From: Gluconobacter vitians
GTDB taxonomy: Bacteria > Pseudomonadota > Alphaproteobacteria > Acetobacterales > Acetobacteraceae
Assembly: GCF_015244565.1 (NCBI RefSeq)
Contig: NZ_JABCQG010000004.1
Coordinates: 62,001-126,000 of the forward strand
Direction: 5' to 3'
DNA: 64,000 nucleotides
Shown here: in pieces, positions 35,295 through 44,497 of the stretch
Numbering within the stretch: position 1 is the stretch's first letter
How the letters are laid out: each line of letters starts with the position of its first letter
The notes under the pieces: model-generated
Databases searched by the model: none
Seen by the model: the letters and a program-made list of their open reading frames with translations, nothing else
Told to the model about the DNA's origin: nothing
Made by a program: the position numbers and the translations under genes

Positions 35295-36191
35295 ATGACA
35301 CATTCTTCCGGGCGTTTCCTGCCGTTCTTCGTCGCCGTGGCCATCCTGTCATGGGCGAGCGCCTACCCTGTCGTCCGGATTGCGCTGCATGATCTGGCAC
35401 CCATCCCACTGGCGGCGCTGCGCTATGCGGTGGCAGCGGTCATGGCCGCCCTGTGGCTGTGCTGGAAACGCCCGCCACTCCCGCAGACCCGGGATATTCC
35501 GCAAATCCTCGTCTGTGGAATCTTGGGGATCACGCTCTACAATATCCTTTTCAACTGCGGCGAAATGACCGTCTCCTCCGCCGCTGCCAGCTTCGTCATC
35601 AGTGCCGCGCCATTGATGGCCGGGCTTCTGGCGATGGTGTTTCTCGGAGAGCGCATGTCGCCATGGGGCTGGGTCGGATCACTCCTGAGTTTCAGCGGAG
35701 TTGCCCTGATCGCCATGGGACAGAGCGGCGGCCTGGCCTTTGGTTCAGGCGCAACACTGGTCTTCGGCGCCGCCGTCTGCGCAGCGTTCTACACGATCCT
35801 GCAAAAACGCCTGATTCACCGTTACGGCGCACTCCCCACAATTGCCTATGTGCTGATTTCCGGCGCAGTTTTTCTTGCGCCCTGGCTTCCACAGGGTCTG
35901 GAAAGCTTCGCGCACGCCTCATGGCAGGGACAGGTTTCCGTGCTCGAACTCGGCATCTTCCCGGCCGCTTTCGGCTACGCCGCCTGGGGCTTCGTAATCG
36001 GCCATCTCGGCGCATCCCGGGGAGCCGCCCTGCTCTATCTTCTGCCGCCCGTCACAATGGTTCTGGCTTATATCCTCACCAGCGAAGTCCCATCCCTGCG
36101 CACATTGCTCGGCGGGGCAATCGTGATGGCGGGCGTGATCCTGACCAACACTTACGGACGCCATCCTGTCGCCCAAACTGTTGAATCCTGA
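35295..36191 (+). CDS. EamA-family (DMT) transporter
   Basis: The 298-residue protein has about ten membrane helices arranged as two EamA repeats, with WASAYPVVRIALHDLAPIPL at the start and VFLGERMSPWGWVGSLLSF at the end of the first repeat. The second repeat has LLPPVTMVLAYILTSEVPSL. Such transporters usually export amino acids or other metabolites. The gene stands alone between the barrel gene and fumC. Confidence 0.88.
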   Translation: MTHSSGRFLPFFVAVAILSWASAYPVVRIALHDLAPIPLAALRYAVAAVMAALWLCWKRPPLPQTRDIPQILVCGILGITLYNILFNCGEMTVSSAAASFVISAAPLMAGLLAMVFLGERMSPWGWVGSLLSFSGVALIAMGQSGGLAFGSGATLVFGAAVCAAFYTILQKRLIHRYGALPTIAYVLISGAVFLAPWLPQGLESFAHASWQGQVSVLELGIFPAAFGYAAWGFVIGHLGASRGAALLYLLPPVTMVLAYILTSEVPSLRTLLGGAIVMAGVILTNTYGRHPVAQTVES

Positions 36192-36316
36192 ACGGCATTC
36201 TCCCTGTGACGGCATCCGGATTTTCTATGGCTGTCTTCCTTTGTCCCGCGGCGATTGTGCGATAATTTCCCCCGTGGAATGAGCCGGATCACCCGCAGGA
36301 AAGCCGAAAACAGACA

Positions 36317-37720
36317 ATGAGCCGTACCGAAACCGATGGCATGGGCCCGATCGAAGTTGCTAACGATGTGCTGTGGGGCGCGCAGACCCAGCGTTCCCTA
36401 AAATATTTCAGCATCGGCCGCGAACTGATGCCACATGAAATGATCGAAGCCTATGCGATCATGAAGCGCGCCTGTGCCACGGCCAACGCTGCCAGCGGCC
36501 GTCTGTCGCAGGAGCGCGCGGATCTGATCCACACCGTCTGCGACGAAATCACGAAGGGCGAGCATGACCGGATGTTCCCGCTTCATGTCTGGATGACGGG
36601 CTCGGGCACGCAGTTCAACATGAACGTCAACGAGGTCATTGCGAACCGCGGCTGCCAGATCACCGGCAATCCGCTCGGCAGCAAGACACCGCTGCACCCG
36701 AACGATCACGTCAACATGTCGCAGTCCACCAACTGCAACTTCCCGACCGCCATGCACATCGCGGCCGTCCTCGGCACGCATCGCCGCCTCATCCCCGCCC
36801 TGACGCGCCTGCGTGACGCCATGGTGGCCAAGGCCGAGGAATGGCGCGATCTGGTCAAGGTCGGCCGCACCCATCTTCAGGACGCCGTTCCCATCACGCT
36901 GGGTCAGGAATGGCACGGCTATGCCGGCATGCTGACGGACAATATCGCCCGGCTGGAACAGGCCCGCGATGGTCTGTTTCCCCTCGCCCTCGGTGGCACG
37001 GCACTCGGCACCGGCGTCAGCACGGATGAAGGCTTCGACCGTCGCGCCTGCGCGGAAATCGCCCGCCTGACCGGCCTCGGCTTCACGGCAGGCGAGAACA
37101 AGTTCGCGCTTCAGGGTGCCCATGACGCGCTGGTGCATCTGTCCGGCGCACTGCGGACGACAGCAGGCAGCCTGTTCAAGATCGCCAACGACATCCGCCT
37201 GCTCGCCTGCGGCCCGCGCGCCGGTCTGGGCGAACTGCACCTGCCGGAAAACGAGCCCGGCTCTTCCATCATGCCGGGCAAGATCAACCCGACCCAGGCC
37301 GAAGCACTGGCCATGCTCGCCCTTCAGGTCATGAGCAACGATGTCGCCGTCGGCCTTGGCGGTGCTGCCGGCATGCTGGACATGAACGTCTACAAGCCGC
37401 TTATGATCCACAACATCATGCAGGGCATCACCCTTCTGCATGACGGTTCGGAGAACTTTCGCCGCTTCCTCGTCGAGGGCACGAAGGCCAATACCGACAA
37501 GCTGAAGCAGGATCTGGAACGCTCGCTCGTCCTCGTCACGGCCCTGTCCCCCGCCATCGGCTATGACCGCGCCTCGAAGGTTGCGCATCACGCCATGGAA
37601 AAGGGGCTGAGCCCCCGTGAAGCCGCGCTGGAACTCGGCTTCATGACATCTGAAGAGTATGACCGCTTCGCCGATCCGCGCCTGATGCTGCGCCCCAACA
37701 TCACGCCGCCCAAAGCCTGA
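36317..37720 (+). CDS. fumC: class II fumarate hydratase FumC
   Basis: FumC hydrates fumarate to malate in the TCA cycle and needs no iron-sulfur cluster. The 467-residue protein shows the superfamily signature [16 protein letters not shown] near residue 316, [14 protein letters not shown]-type sequence near 95-110, and STNCNFPTA. The catalytic Ser and Lys lie in the signature loop. It is of normal length. A strong inverted repeat follows 18 bp after the stop. Confidence 0.96.
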   Translation: MSRTETDGMGPIEVANDVLWGAQTQRSLKYFSIGRELMPHEMIEAYAIMKRACATANAASGRLSQERADLIHTVCDEITKGEHDRMFPLHVWMTGSGTQFNMNVNEVIANRGCQITGNPLGSKTPLHPNDHVNMSQSTNCNFPTAMHIAAVLGTHRRLIPALTRLRDAMVAKAEEWRDLVKVGRTHLQDAVPITLGQEWHGYAGMLTDNIARLEQARDGLFPLALGGTALGTGVSTDEGFDRRACAEIARLTGLGFTAGENKFALQGAHDALVHLSGALRTTAGSLFKIANDIRLLACGPRAGLGELHLPENEPGSSIMPGKINPTQAEALAMLALQVMSNDVAVGLGGAAGMLDMNVYKPLMIHNIMQGITLLHDGSENFRRFLVEGTKANTDKLKQDLERSLVLVTALSPAIGYDRASKVAHHAMEKGLSPREAALELGFMTSEEYDRFADPRLMLRPNITPPKA

Positions 37721-37738
37721 CCGGTCTTGGGCCTCTCG

Positions 37739-37772
37739 CGCTGCCGCATGACGAAAACTTCATGCGGCAGCG
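37739..37772. repeat. 13-bp perfect inverted repeat downstream of fumC
   Basis: CGCTGCCGCATGA (37739-37751) and TCATGCGGCAGCG (37760-37772) form a perfect 13-bp stem around an 8-nt loop (CGAAAACT). No T-run follows, so it is either a rho-assisted or processing terminator of fumC or a protein site. It lies 69 bp before the peptidase start codon. Confidence 0.75.
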
Positions 37773-37840
37773 GTAGCCGTTGCGTCTCAGGACTGATACG
37801 GCGGAATATTCCTGTTTCTTTTCCCGGAGATGCCCGTCAG

Positions 37841-39325
37841 ATGATGACCCGCCGCGCAGCCCTGCTCGCTTTAACGCTCCTCTCCCCCGTCTGTACGGCC
37901 GCGGCGGCCGACGCTCCCAAGACCGAAACTGCCAAGCCGTCCGATACCCTGACCGGCGAAGCAGCGCTCCTTCCCGCGGATTCCGTTACGCATCATCATC
38001 TGGGCGGCATCGCCTATACCGCCCATGCAGGCACGCTCATCCTGCGCGACCATGACGGCAAACCGACTGCCCGCATGTTCTACGTGTCCTACACGAAGGA
38101 CGGCGTTCCGGCCGGAACCCGCCCGGTCTCGTATTTCTTCAATGGCGGTCCGGGTGCGGCCACGGCCTATCTGAACCTCGGTGCTGCTGGTCCCAAGGCC
38201 CTGACCATGCCCGCCAAAGACCCGACGGACGGCACGCACGCCACGATGGGTGACAACCCCGACAGTTGGCTCCCCGTCACCGACATGGTCTTCATCGACG
38301 CCGTGGGAACGGGCTATTCCCGCCCCGCCGACACGGCCAAGGCCGGCGACCAGTTCTACGGCGTCAAGCAGGACGCCAGCGCCTTCGCCAAGGCTATTGG
38401 CCTGTGGACGTCGGCAAACGGTCGTGAAGCCTCGCCGCATTATCTCGTGGGCGAAAGCTATGGCGGTATCCGCTCCATCCAGGTCGCCAATGCGCTGCAG
38501 ATGGAACAGGGCATCCTGCTCAACGGCATCGTGATGATCTCCCCGGCCATCGAGATGCCCCTGCTCGACACGGACGAAAACCCGCTCTCCGCCGCCCTCA
38601 TGATGCCGAGCCTGATCACATCGCATCAGAGCCCGAACGTGACGGAAAAGACCGCCGAAGACGCCTATCAGTGGTCCCTGAACACCTATCTGCCGAAAAT
38701 CGCCGGCAAGCTCCCGTCCGGTACAGAAGGTCAGGCGCTCTATGCCGAAATCGCCCAGCGGACCGGCCTGCCGCAGGACGTGATCGCCCGCCAGCACGGT
38801 ATCCCGGCCATCGGCTCACATGACATCATGTCCCGTGACGGCCGCCTGTACGGGCTGTACGACTTCACCCAGTCCATCGCCGACCCCGCGGCCGACGGTC
38901 TGGACGAAAGTCCCGATCCGACGCTGTTCGGCTTCGGCCGCGCCTATGGCAACGCCTTCTCCGGCTACGCGGCCAATGAACTCGGCTTCAAGACCCCGCT
39001 GACCTACGACTTGCTCTCCCTTAAGGTGAACGGAAGCTGGAAGTGGAGTTCGGGTGGCCCCTCGCCAATCCACCAGATCCCGGTCCTGAACCGCCTGCTG
39101 GCGCTCGATCCCGGCCTGCGCGTCTTTGTGGCCAATGGCTATTACGACGTGGCCTGCCCCTTCGGAACCGCACGCTGGATGAAGGATCACCTGACGGTGG
39201 GTGCGGATCGCGTGTCCCTGCATCTCTATCAGGGTGGCCACATGCTCTATACGCGCCCGGCCAGCCGCCATGCCCTCTCTGCGGATGTCGCCTCCTGGAT
39301 CCAGGCTGACAGCCGACAGCCCTGA
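37841..39325 (+). CDS. secreted S10-family serine carboxypeptidase-like protein
   Basis: The 494-residue protein has a signal peptide (MMTRRAALLALTLLSPVCTA) and the alpha/beta-hydrolase fold of peptidase family S10. The catalytic Ser is in GESYGG, the Asp in ANGYYDVACPF, and the His in GGHMLY near the C-terminus. The oxyanion-type FFNGGPGAATAYLN segment is also present. It is expected to act in the periplasm or outside the cell. The ATG pair at 37841 follows GGAGA and is preferred over an ATG at 37727, which would precede the signal peptide. Confidence 0.86.
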   Translation: MMTRRAALLALTLLSPVCTAAAADAPKTETAKPSDTLTGEAALLPADSVTHHHLGGIAYTAHAGTLILRDHDGKPTARMFYVSYTKDGVPAGTRPVSYFFNGGPGAATAYLNLGAAGPKALTMPAKDPTDGTHATMGDNPDSWLPVTDMVFIDAVGTGYSRPADTAKAGDQFYGVKQDASAFAKAIGLWTSANGREASPHYLVGESYGGIRSIQVANALQMEQGILLNGIVMISPAIEMPLLDTDENPLSAALMMPSLITSHQSPNVTEKTAEDAYQWSLNTYLPKIAGKLPSGTEGQALYAEIAQRTGLPQDVIARQHGIPAIGSHDIMSRDGRLYGLYDFTQSIADPAADGLDESPDPTLFGFGRAYGNAFSGYAANELGFKTPLTYDLLSLKVNGSWKWSSGGPSPIHQIPVLNRLLALDPGLRVFVANGYYDVACPFGTARWMKDHLTVGADRVSLHLYQGGHMLYTRPASRHALSADVASWIQADSRQP

Positions 39326-39368
39326 AACAGAACGTCATAAATTGACAGCCCCGGTGGAGGAACAGATA

Positions 39369-39536
39369 ATGGACAGAACGATATCTGGACCTCCGCTGGT
39401 CGGGCCTGCCCGAGCACGCAAGGCATCCACAAACCGAGTGCCCCCTATGTCCGCTGCTCTTCAAACTGCCCCTGCTGATTGCAGACAGTCTGCCCTGCGG
39501 ACAGTCTCTTCCTCTTTCAGGCGGACCTCCTCTTGA
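39369..39536 (+). CDS. 55-codon ORF overlapping the phytochrome start (possible leader)
   Basis: A very good ribosome-binding site (GGAGGA, about 7 nt before ATG) opens a short ORF that begins MDRTISGPPLVGPARARKAS and ends with RRTSS. Its TGA overlaps the TTG start of the phytochrome gene as TTGA. The composition is Ser/Arg/Ala-rich with no recognisable domain or membrane helix. It may be a leader whose translation feeds ribosomes onto the phytochrome gene, which itself has only a weak site, or a small protein. The predicted peptide alone does not show function. Confidence 0.45.
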   Translation: MDRTISGPPLVGPARARKASTNRVPPMSAALQTAPADCRQSALRTVSSSFRRTSS

Positions 39537-41755
39537 CCGTCCAGCGCACTGCCGCCTCCGAGCCGGGCTACTCGCTGGAACACGCCGTCACAACTTCCTG
39601 TGACCGTGAGCCGATCCACCGTCCTGATGCCATCCAGCCTTATGGCCTGCTGCTGATCGCAGACAGCACGACCCTGACCATCATCGGTGGCGCAGGCGAT
39701 ATCGAAGGGCGCCTTGCACCCGACTGGCTGGGACGTCCGCTCCCCGCGATCCTGGAAGTCCCGACAAGCCGTTTTCACGACGAAAAACACCCCTCCCTGT
39801 CCGATCTGCGCGTACCGGGCCTGAAAGGCGAGACCTTCAGCGTCCTGCGACATGATCAGGACACGCATATTCTCATCGAACTCGAACCGGTCGAACCGCA
39901 TAACCTGCTGACCTGGGATATTTTCGGCGAGATCGACCGCACGGCCGACCGTTTCGAACGCTGCCCCGATACGGCATCCGTCTGCCGTCAGGGCGCCGCG
40001 ATCTTCCAGCGCCTCACCGGTTTCGACCGGGTTCTGGTTTATCGCTTCATGGAGGATGGCACCGGCCGCGTTGTCGGAGAAAGCCGCAACGACGCCTTCC
40101 CATCCCTGATGAACCATCATTTCCCGGCCAGCGACATCCCCGCGCAGGCCCGGGCGCTCTATCTGCGCAACCGCATCCGCGTCATCCCGGACATCAACTA
40201 CGAGGCCGCCCCCATCCGCCCGCCCGAAGCCGGGCTTGCGGGGCTCAACCTCAGCGACGTCCAGCTCCGCAGCGTCTCGCCGATCCATCTGCAATACATG
40301 GCCAATATGGGCGTGCGGGCCTCGGCCTCCGTCTCGCTGGTCGTGGATGGTGTCCTGTGGGGCCTGATCGCCTGCCACAATGCGACGCCGCGTCGCCTCT
40401 CCGAGGACGTCCGCGCCGCCTGCCGCACGCTGGCGGGCGTCATGTCACGCCAGCTGCGGAACAAGGAAGAGCTGGTCACCTATCAGGAGCGTCTGCGCCT
40501 GCGCAATACGATGGAGTTCGTCACGTCCCATTTCGACGTGCGCCACCCCATCGAGAGCAATCTGCGCAGCTTCATGGGCGAATTGCAGTCCCTGTTCTCC
40601 TGTAACGGCTTTGCCGTCATCAGCGGAGAGACCATCACGGCTACCGGTGTCCTGCCGGACAGCGAGAACCTGCACAAGCTGCATGACTGGCTGAGAATGG
40701 GCACCAATGGTGGCATTTTCACCAGCGCCATGCTGGGCAAGGACTACCCGCCCGCGGCTGACTGGCCTGAACGCTCTGCCGGTATCCTGGCTATTACGCT
40801 CCCCTTCCGGACACCGATGTGCCTTATCTGGAGCCGGGTCGAAATCATCCAGACCATCGAATGGGCCGGCAATCCGCACAAGGGCGATGAGGATGACGAC
40901 GGCGTGCTGCGTCCACGGACCTCGTTCAAGACCTGGGAACAGACCATCCGCGGTCACAGCCTGCGCTGGACCAATGAACAGAAACAGGCCGCCCGTCGCC
41001 TGCGCCGCGTCCTGATCGCGGATTACCAGACCCAGCAGCTGCGCGAACTCAACGCCACACTGGCCGCCACGCTGGAAGAGCGCGAAAATCTGCTGCGCCA
41101 GAAGGATTTCCTGATCCGGGAGGTCAATCACCGCGTGCAGAACTCCCTGCAGATGGTTGCCTCCTTCCTCAAGCTCCAGGCCCGGAGTGCCGCAAACGAG
41201 GAAACCACAACCGCGCTGACCGAAGCGCAGCACCGTATCGCGGCCATCGGTCTCGTGCACCGTCGCCTGTACCGCGACGAACATTTCGGTGTCGTGGATC
41301 TCGGGCGTTATCTTGAAGAACTGATGGAAGAGCTGTGCTCATCGCTCGGCGAGGACTGGCACGAGCAGCTGCATCTCGCTCTCTTCCCGATCATGATTTC
41401 AGCAGACCGTGCGATCAATATCGGCCTCGTCCTGACTGAACTGGTCATCAATGCCAGCAAGTACGCCTATGACGGCAAGGCCGGCCCGCTCCATGTCGGC
41501 CTGGGCCAGACCAGCGACCGCCTGATCCTGACAGTCTCGGACCAGGGAGAATGCACGCCCCAGCTCAAGGGAACGGGCTTTGGCACACGCATGATGAATG
41601 CCGTGGTCAGCAGTCTCGCCGGCACACTTACCTACACAACCCTGAACCCGGGCCTCGAAGCCGTCATGACCCTGCCGCTGGACTCAGTGCTTCCCACGGA
41701 AGCCGATGCCAGTACGGAAGCCGCACTGTCCCAGATCCCCTACCCGTATCCCTGA
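39533..41755 (+). CDS. bacteriophytochrome photoreceptor histidine kinase
   Basis: The 740-residue protein has a complete PAS-GAF-PHY photosensory core and a HisKA_2-type kinase. C23 in CDREPIHRPDAIQPYG is the biliverdin-linking Cys of bacteriophytochromes. The GAF domain keeps PASDIPAQAR and SPIHLQYMANMG. The PHY tongue keeps RPRTSF (residues 460-465) and EWAG. The kinase has phosphoacceptor H533 in VNHRVQNSLQM, an N-box VINASKYAYDGKAGP, and GFGTRM. The TTG start at 39533 places the Cys at position 23, typical for the family, has AGGCGG 8 nt ahead, and overlaps the stop of the upstream short ORF. No response regulator or heme oxygenase gene is adjacent. Confidence 0.92.
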   Translation: MTVQRTAASEPGYSLEHAVTTSCDREPIHRPDAIQPYGLLLIADSTTLTIIGGAGDIEGRLAPDWLGRPLPAILEVPTSRFHDEKHPSLSDLRVPGLKGETFSVLRHDQDTHILIELEPVEPHNLLTWDIFGEIDRTADRFERCPDTASVCRQGAAIFQRLTGFDRVLVYRFMEDGTGRVVGESRNDAFPSLMNHHFPASDIPAQARALYLRNRIRVIPDINYEAAPIRPPEAGLAGLNLSDVQLRSVSPIHLQYMANMGVRASASVSLVVDGVLWGLIACHNATPRRLSEDVRAACRTLAGVMSRQLRNKEELVTYQERLRLRNTMEFVTSHFDVRHPIESNLRSFMGELQSLFSCNGFAVISGETITATGVLPDSENLHKLHDWLRMGTNGGIFTSAMLGKDYPPAADWPERSAGILAITLPFRTPMCLIWSRVEIIQTIEWAGNPHKGDEDDDGVLRPRTSFKTWEQTIRGHSLRWTNEQKQAARRLRRVLIADYQTQQLRELNATLAATLEERENLLRQKDFLIREVNHRVQNSLQMVASFLKLQARSAANEETTTALTEAQHRIAAIGLVHRRLYRDEHFGVVDLGRYLEELMEELCSSLGEDWHEQLHLALFPIMISADRAINIGLVLTELVINASKYAYDGKAGPLHVGLGQTSDRLILTVSDQGECTPQLKGTGFGTRMMNAVVSSLAGTLTYTTLNPGLEAVMTLPLDSVLPTEADASTEAALSQIPYPYP

Positions 41756-41777
41756 GACACTTTTGGTCTTCGGATAC

Positions 41778-41814
41778 AAAAAAGGCGCCCGACCTCTGGT
41801 CCGGCGCCTTTTTT
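41778..41814. terminator. bidirectional intrinsic terminator between phytochrome and purF genes
   Basis: AAAAAAGGCGCC (41778-41789) pairs with GGCGCCTTTTTT (41803-41814). The symmetrical A- and T-runs end both the phytochrome transcript and the convergent purF transcript. Confidence 0.92.
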
Positions 41815-41837
41815 CATATCCCGATCAGGAAGCGGCC

Positions 41838-43277
41838 TTACGCGACCAGATTGCCTTCCTTGTCCACCAGTTCAATCGGATAATCCCCGGTAAAGCAGGC
41901 ATCGCAGTAACGGCGCGCACCCTCGGCCCGGTTAGCATGACCCAGCGCCCGGTAAAGCCCGTCAAAGCTGACGAAGGCCAGACTGTCCGCACCAATCGCT
42001 TGCGCCATTTCCTCAAGCGTATGCGTCGCCGCCATCAGCTTGCTCTCTTCCGGCGTGTCGATGCCATAGAAACACGCATGTTTCGTCGGCGGAGACGTGA
42101 TGCGCATGTGCACTTCCGTCGCCCCGGCCGCACGCACCATGTCCACAATCTTACGTGACGTCGTGCCACGGACGATCGAATCATCCACCAGAATGACGCG
42201 CTTGCCCGCCAGAACCGGCCGGTTGGCGGAATGCTTCATCTTCACGCCAAGATTGCGGATCTGGTCGGTCGGTTCGATGAAGGTCCGGCCCACGTAATGG
42301 TTGCGGATGATCCCAAGCTCGAACGGAATCCCGCTCTCAGCCGCATAGCCGATCGCAGACGGCACGCCGGAATCCGGCACCGGCACGACAACATCAGCCT
42401 CGACCGCACTTTCCCGTGCCAGTTCGCAGCCAATCTGCCGCCGGGCTTCATAAACCGGCTGCCCTTCGAGCACGGAATCAGGCCGCGCAAAGTAAATATA
42501 TTCAAAGACGCAGAACCGGCCGCCCTTGTCCCCGAAAGGCCGAAGGGAACGCAGGCCGTCATTATTGATGACGACAATCTCGCCGGGCTCGATATCCCGG
42601 ACATAATCCGCACCAATGATATCAAGCGCACAGGTCTCGCTCGCCAGCACCCAGCCGCCATTCCCGTGTTCATACCCCGGCATCCGGCCGAGAACGAGCG
42701 GACGCACACCCAGCGGATCGCGCATGCCGATCAGGCCGTCATCCGGCGTCAGCGTGATGAGCGAATACGCGCCCTTCACCTGCTTAACGGCGTCGATGAA
42801 GCGATCGAGTACGGTCGTGTAGAGCGAAATCGCGATCAGATGGATGAAGACTTCCGTATCCGTTGAGGAATGGAAAATGCATCCACGCTTGACCAGCGCC
42901 TGCTTGAGCGTCGCGGAATTGGTGAGGTTGCCGTTATGCGCGACAGCCAGACCGCCGAACTCATAATCGGCATAAAGCGGCTGCACATTGCGGACATGCG
43001 TGCCGCCCGTCGTGGCATAGCGGTTGTGACCGATGGCCACCGTGCCGGGCAGCGTCGCCATGACGCGGCTGTCCCCGAACACATCGCCGACCAGCCCCAG
43101 ACCCTTGTGCTGGTGGAACCGTTCGCCATCGAAACTGACGATACCGGCGGCTTCCTGTCCGCGGTGCTGCAGGGCATGCAGGCCCAGAGCTGTCAGGGCC
43201 GATGCATCAGGCACACCCCAGACGCCAAAAACCCCACACTCTTCGTACGGGCGGTTGAGACTGTCGGACTGGGTCAT
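41838..43277 (-). CDS. purF: amidophosphoribosyltransferase PurF
   Basis: PurF makes phosphoribosylamine from PRPP and glutamine, the first step of purine synthesis. The 479-residue protein has a 13-residue propeptide before the catalytic Cys14 (YEECGVFGVWG), as in the Bacillus-type enzyme. The PRPP-binding loop VILVDDSIVRGTTSR follows. The C-terminal cysteines of an iron-sulfur cluster are in CDACFTGDYPIEL and HACFYGID. It is convergent with the phytochrome gene across a bidirectional terminator, and 26 bp downstream of cvpA. Confidence 0.96.
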   Translation of the reverse strand: MTQSDSLNRPYEECGVFGVWGVPDASALTALGLHALQHRGQEAAGIVSFDGERFHQHKGLGLVGDVFGDSRVMATLPGTVAIGHNRYATTGGTHVRNVQPLYADYEFGGLAVAHNGNLTNSATLKQALVKRGCIFHSSTDTEVFIHLIAISLYTTVLDRFIDAVKQVKGAYSLITLTPDDGLIGMRDPLGVRPLVLGRMPGYEHGNGGWVLASETCALDIIGADYVRDIEPGEIVVINNDGLRSLRPFGDKGGRFCVFEYIYFARPDSVLEGQPVYEARRQIGCELARESAVEADVVVPVPDSGVPSAIGYAAESGIPFELGIIRNHYVGRTFIEPTDQIRNLGVKMKHSANRPVLAGKRVILVDDSIVRGTTSRKIVDMVRAAGATEVHMRITSPPTKHACFYGIDTPEESKLMAATHTLEEMAQAIGADSLAFVSFDGLYRALGHANRAEGARRYCDACFTGDYPIELVDKEGNLVA

Positions 43278-43303
43278 GCGGCTGCGGCCTTTCCGGACTG
43301 GTT

Positions 43304-43867
43304 TTACAAGGACGCGTCATGGCCGCTTGTGGCCGGAGACGCAAGATGTGGTTGCAGGAAATGAGGCAGATAACCTGTCAGATGGGTCGCCCCGGCGGCG
43401 ATGTAAGGCCCAATGAGGCTTCCCTGCATCACATAGGTCATCCAGGACCCGAAAAAAGACCCCGCCAGAAGATAAAGCACGATCAGGGCCACATAACCGC
43501 GCGCCACCCCAAACACGGCACCCAGAATACGGTCCACGCCCCCGAACAGTACACCCCGCGCCGCCGTACCGACCCGCGCGCCAATCATGGTGAAGACCAG
43601 AAGCACAATCACGAACAGAATCGCCGTACTCGCGCTGCCAGCCAGCGCGGCCTGATGCAGATAAGGCTCCAGATAGGGTTCGAGCAGTCCATGGAACCGG
43701 TAGGTCAGGACAATCGCCCCGACCCAGGCCAGCAGTCCGGCCAGTTCGGTCGCAAAACCCCGAGTCAATCCCCACAGCGCCGAAAGCCCCATGATGACCA
43801 GGGCTGCGATGTCGAGACGGGTCAGATCGTCGGGGTTGATATGGGACAGGTCTGGCAGGGGCGGCAT
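43304..43867 (-). CDS. cvpA: CvpA family membrane protein
   Basis: CvpA was named for a colicin V production phenotype and is often next to purF, as here. The 187-residue protein has four predicted membrane helices, with WGLTRGFATELAGLLAWVGA and the RILGAVFGVARGYVALIVL segment typical of the family. I start it at the ATG at 43867, one base after the previous gene's stop (TGACATG), not at the long upstream extension from 44062, which belongs to another frame. It is probably co-transcribed with purF. Confidence 0.88.
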   Translation of the reverse strand: MPPLPDLSHINPDDLTRLDIAALVIMGLSALWGLTRGFATELAGLLAWVGAIVLTYRFHGLLEPYLEPYLHQAALAGSASTAILFVIVLLVFTMIGARVGTAARGVLFGGVDRILGAVFGVARGYVALIVLYLLAGSFFGSWMTYVMQGSLIGPYIAAGATHLTGYLPHFLQPHLASPATSGHDASL

Positions 43868-43868
43868 G

Positions 43869-44171
43869 TCACGGCAGCTTCGTCGAGCGGAAACGGCCCC
43901 CCTTGTAGGGACGGATGCCATTGGCGCGCAACTCGTCCGCCAGACGGATACGCTCGTCGAGTTCTTCCCAGACAAGCGTGGCATCGATATCGCGCGCCTT
44001 CCAGATTCTTTCCAGAAACACAATGAACGCTGCACTGTCCCGCACAAGGGCCGGCCGGTCATTGATCATGACATCAAGCACACAGGAGGCTCCGGCGACC
44101 CCCAGTCGCTGTGAAAGCTTCGTGGCTTTCCGGTTCTTCCGGAAAGGAACCGATTTTTCCTGTGATGCCAT
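43869..44171 (-). CDS. 100-residue protein of unknown function upstream of cvpA
   Basis: The 100-residue protein starts MASQEKSVPFRKNRKATKLS and has a basic head, a central segment DVMINDRPALVRDSAAFIVF and a charged tail with LVWEELDERIRLADELRANG. It has no membrane helix. I see no strong ribosome-binding site, but its stop is one base from the cvpA start, which supports translation in the same unit. I do not recognise the family. Confidence 0.55.
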   Translation of the reverse strand: MASQEKSVPFRKNRKATKLSQRLGVAGASCVLDVMINDRPALVRDSAAFIVFLERIWKARDIDATLVWEELDERIRLADELRANGIRPYKGGRFRSTKLP

Positions 44172-44497
44172 CGCAACATGATGGGCGGAAGACCGTTGAC
44201 AGGCAACCCGGTGGCCCCATCTTTTCCTGACACGGTCCTGACGTCTCTATTCTTGAAAAACACCTCTGCAGTACCGATTCACATATTCGGGAACTGCAAA
44301 CCACGTTCCGGCAAGTCATTGCAGAACAACAGTTTAATATTTTGTCATGGACGTTTTCATTTCTGAAACGCGAATGATCTTGCACTCAAATTACCTAATA
44401 ATTAACTCTTCACGTGAGACAACGCGTCACAAGTCAGGTCATGAAACGCTCCGCCTTTCCGGGGGAACGGCTTCTTGCCTCATCAGGACTCAAAGAA
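44172..44497. other. AT-rich divergent intergenic region before the Hint gene
   Basis: This 326-bp stretch is clearly more AT-rich than its surroundings, with runs such as AGTTTAATATTTTG near 44331-44344. It should hold the promoters of the cvpA-side operon and the Hint-domain gene. I see no confident promoter pair, operator, RNA or ORF in it. A shorter version applies if the Hint gene starts at 44414 or 44441. Confidence 0.45.

Noticed and set aside
36238-36266. Sigma70 promoter before fumC ending in GATAAT
   Set aside because: The -10-like GATAAT is good, but no acceptable -35 lies at 16-18 nt; not enough to list.
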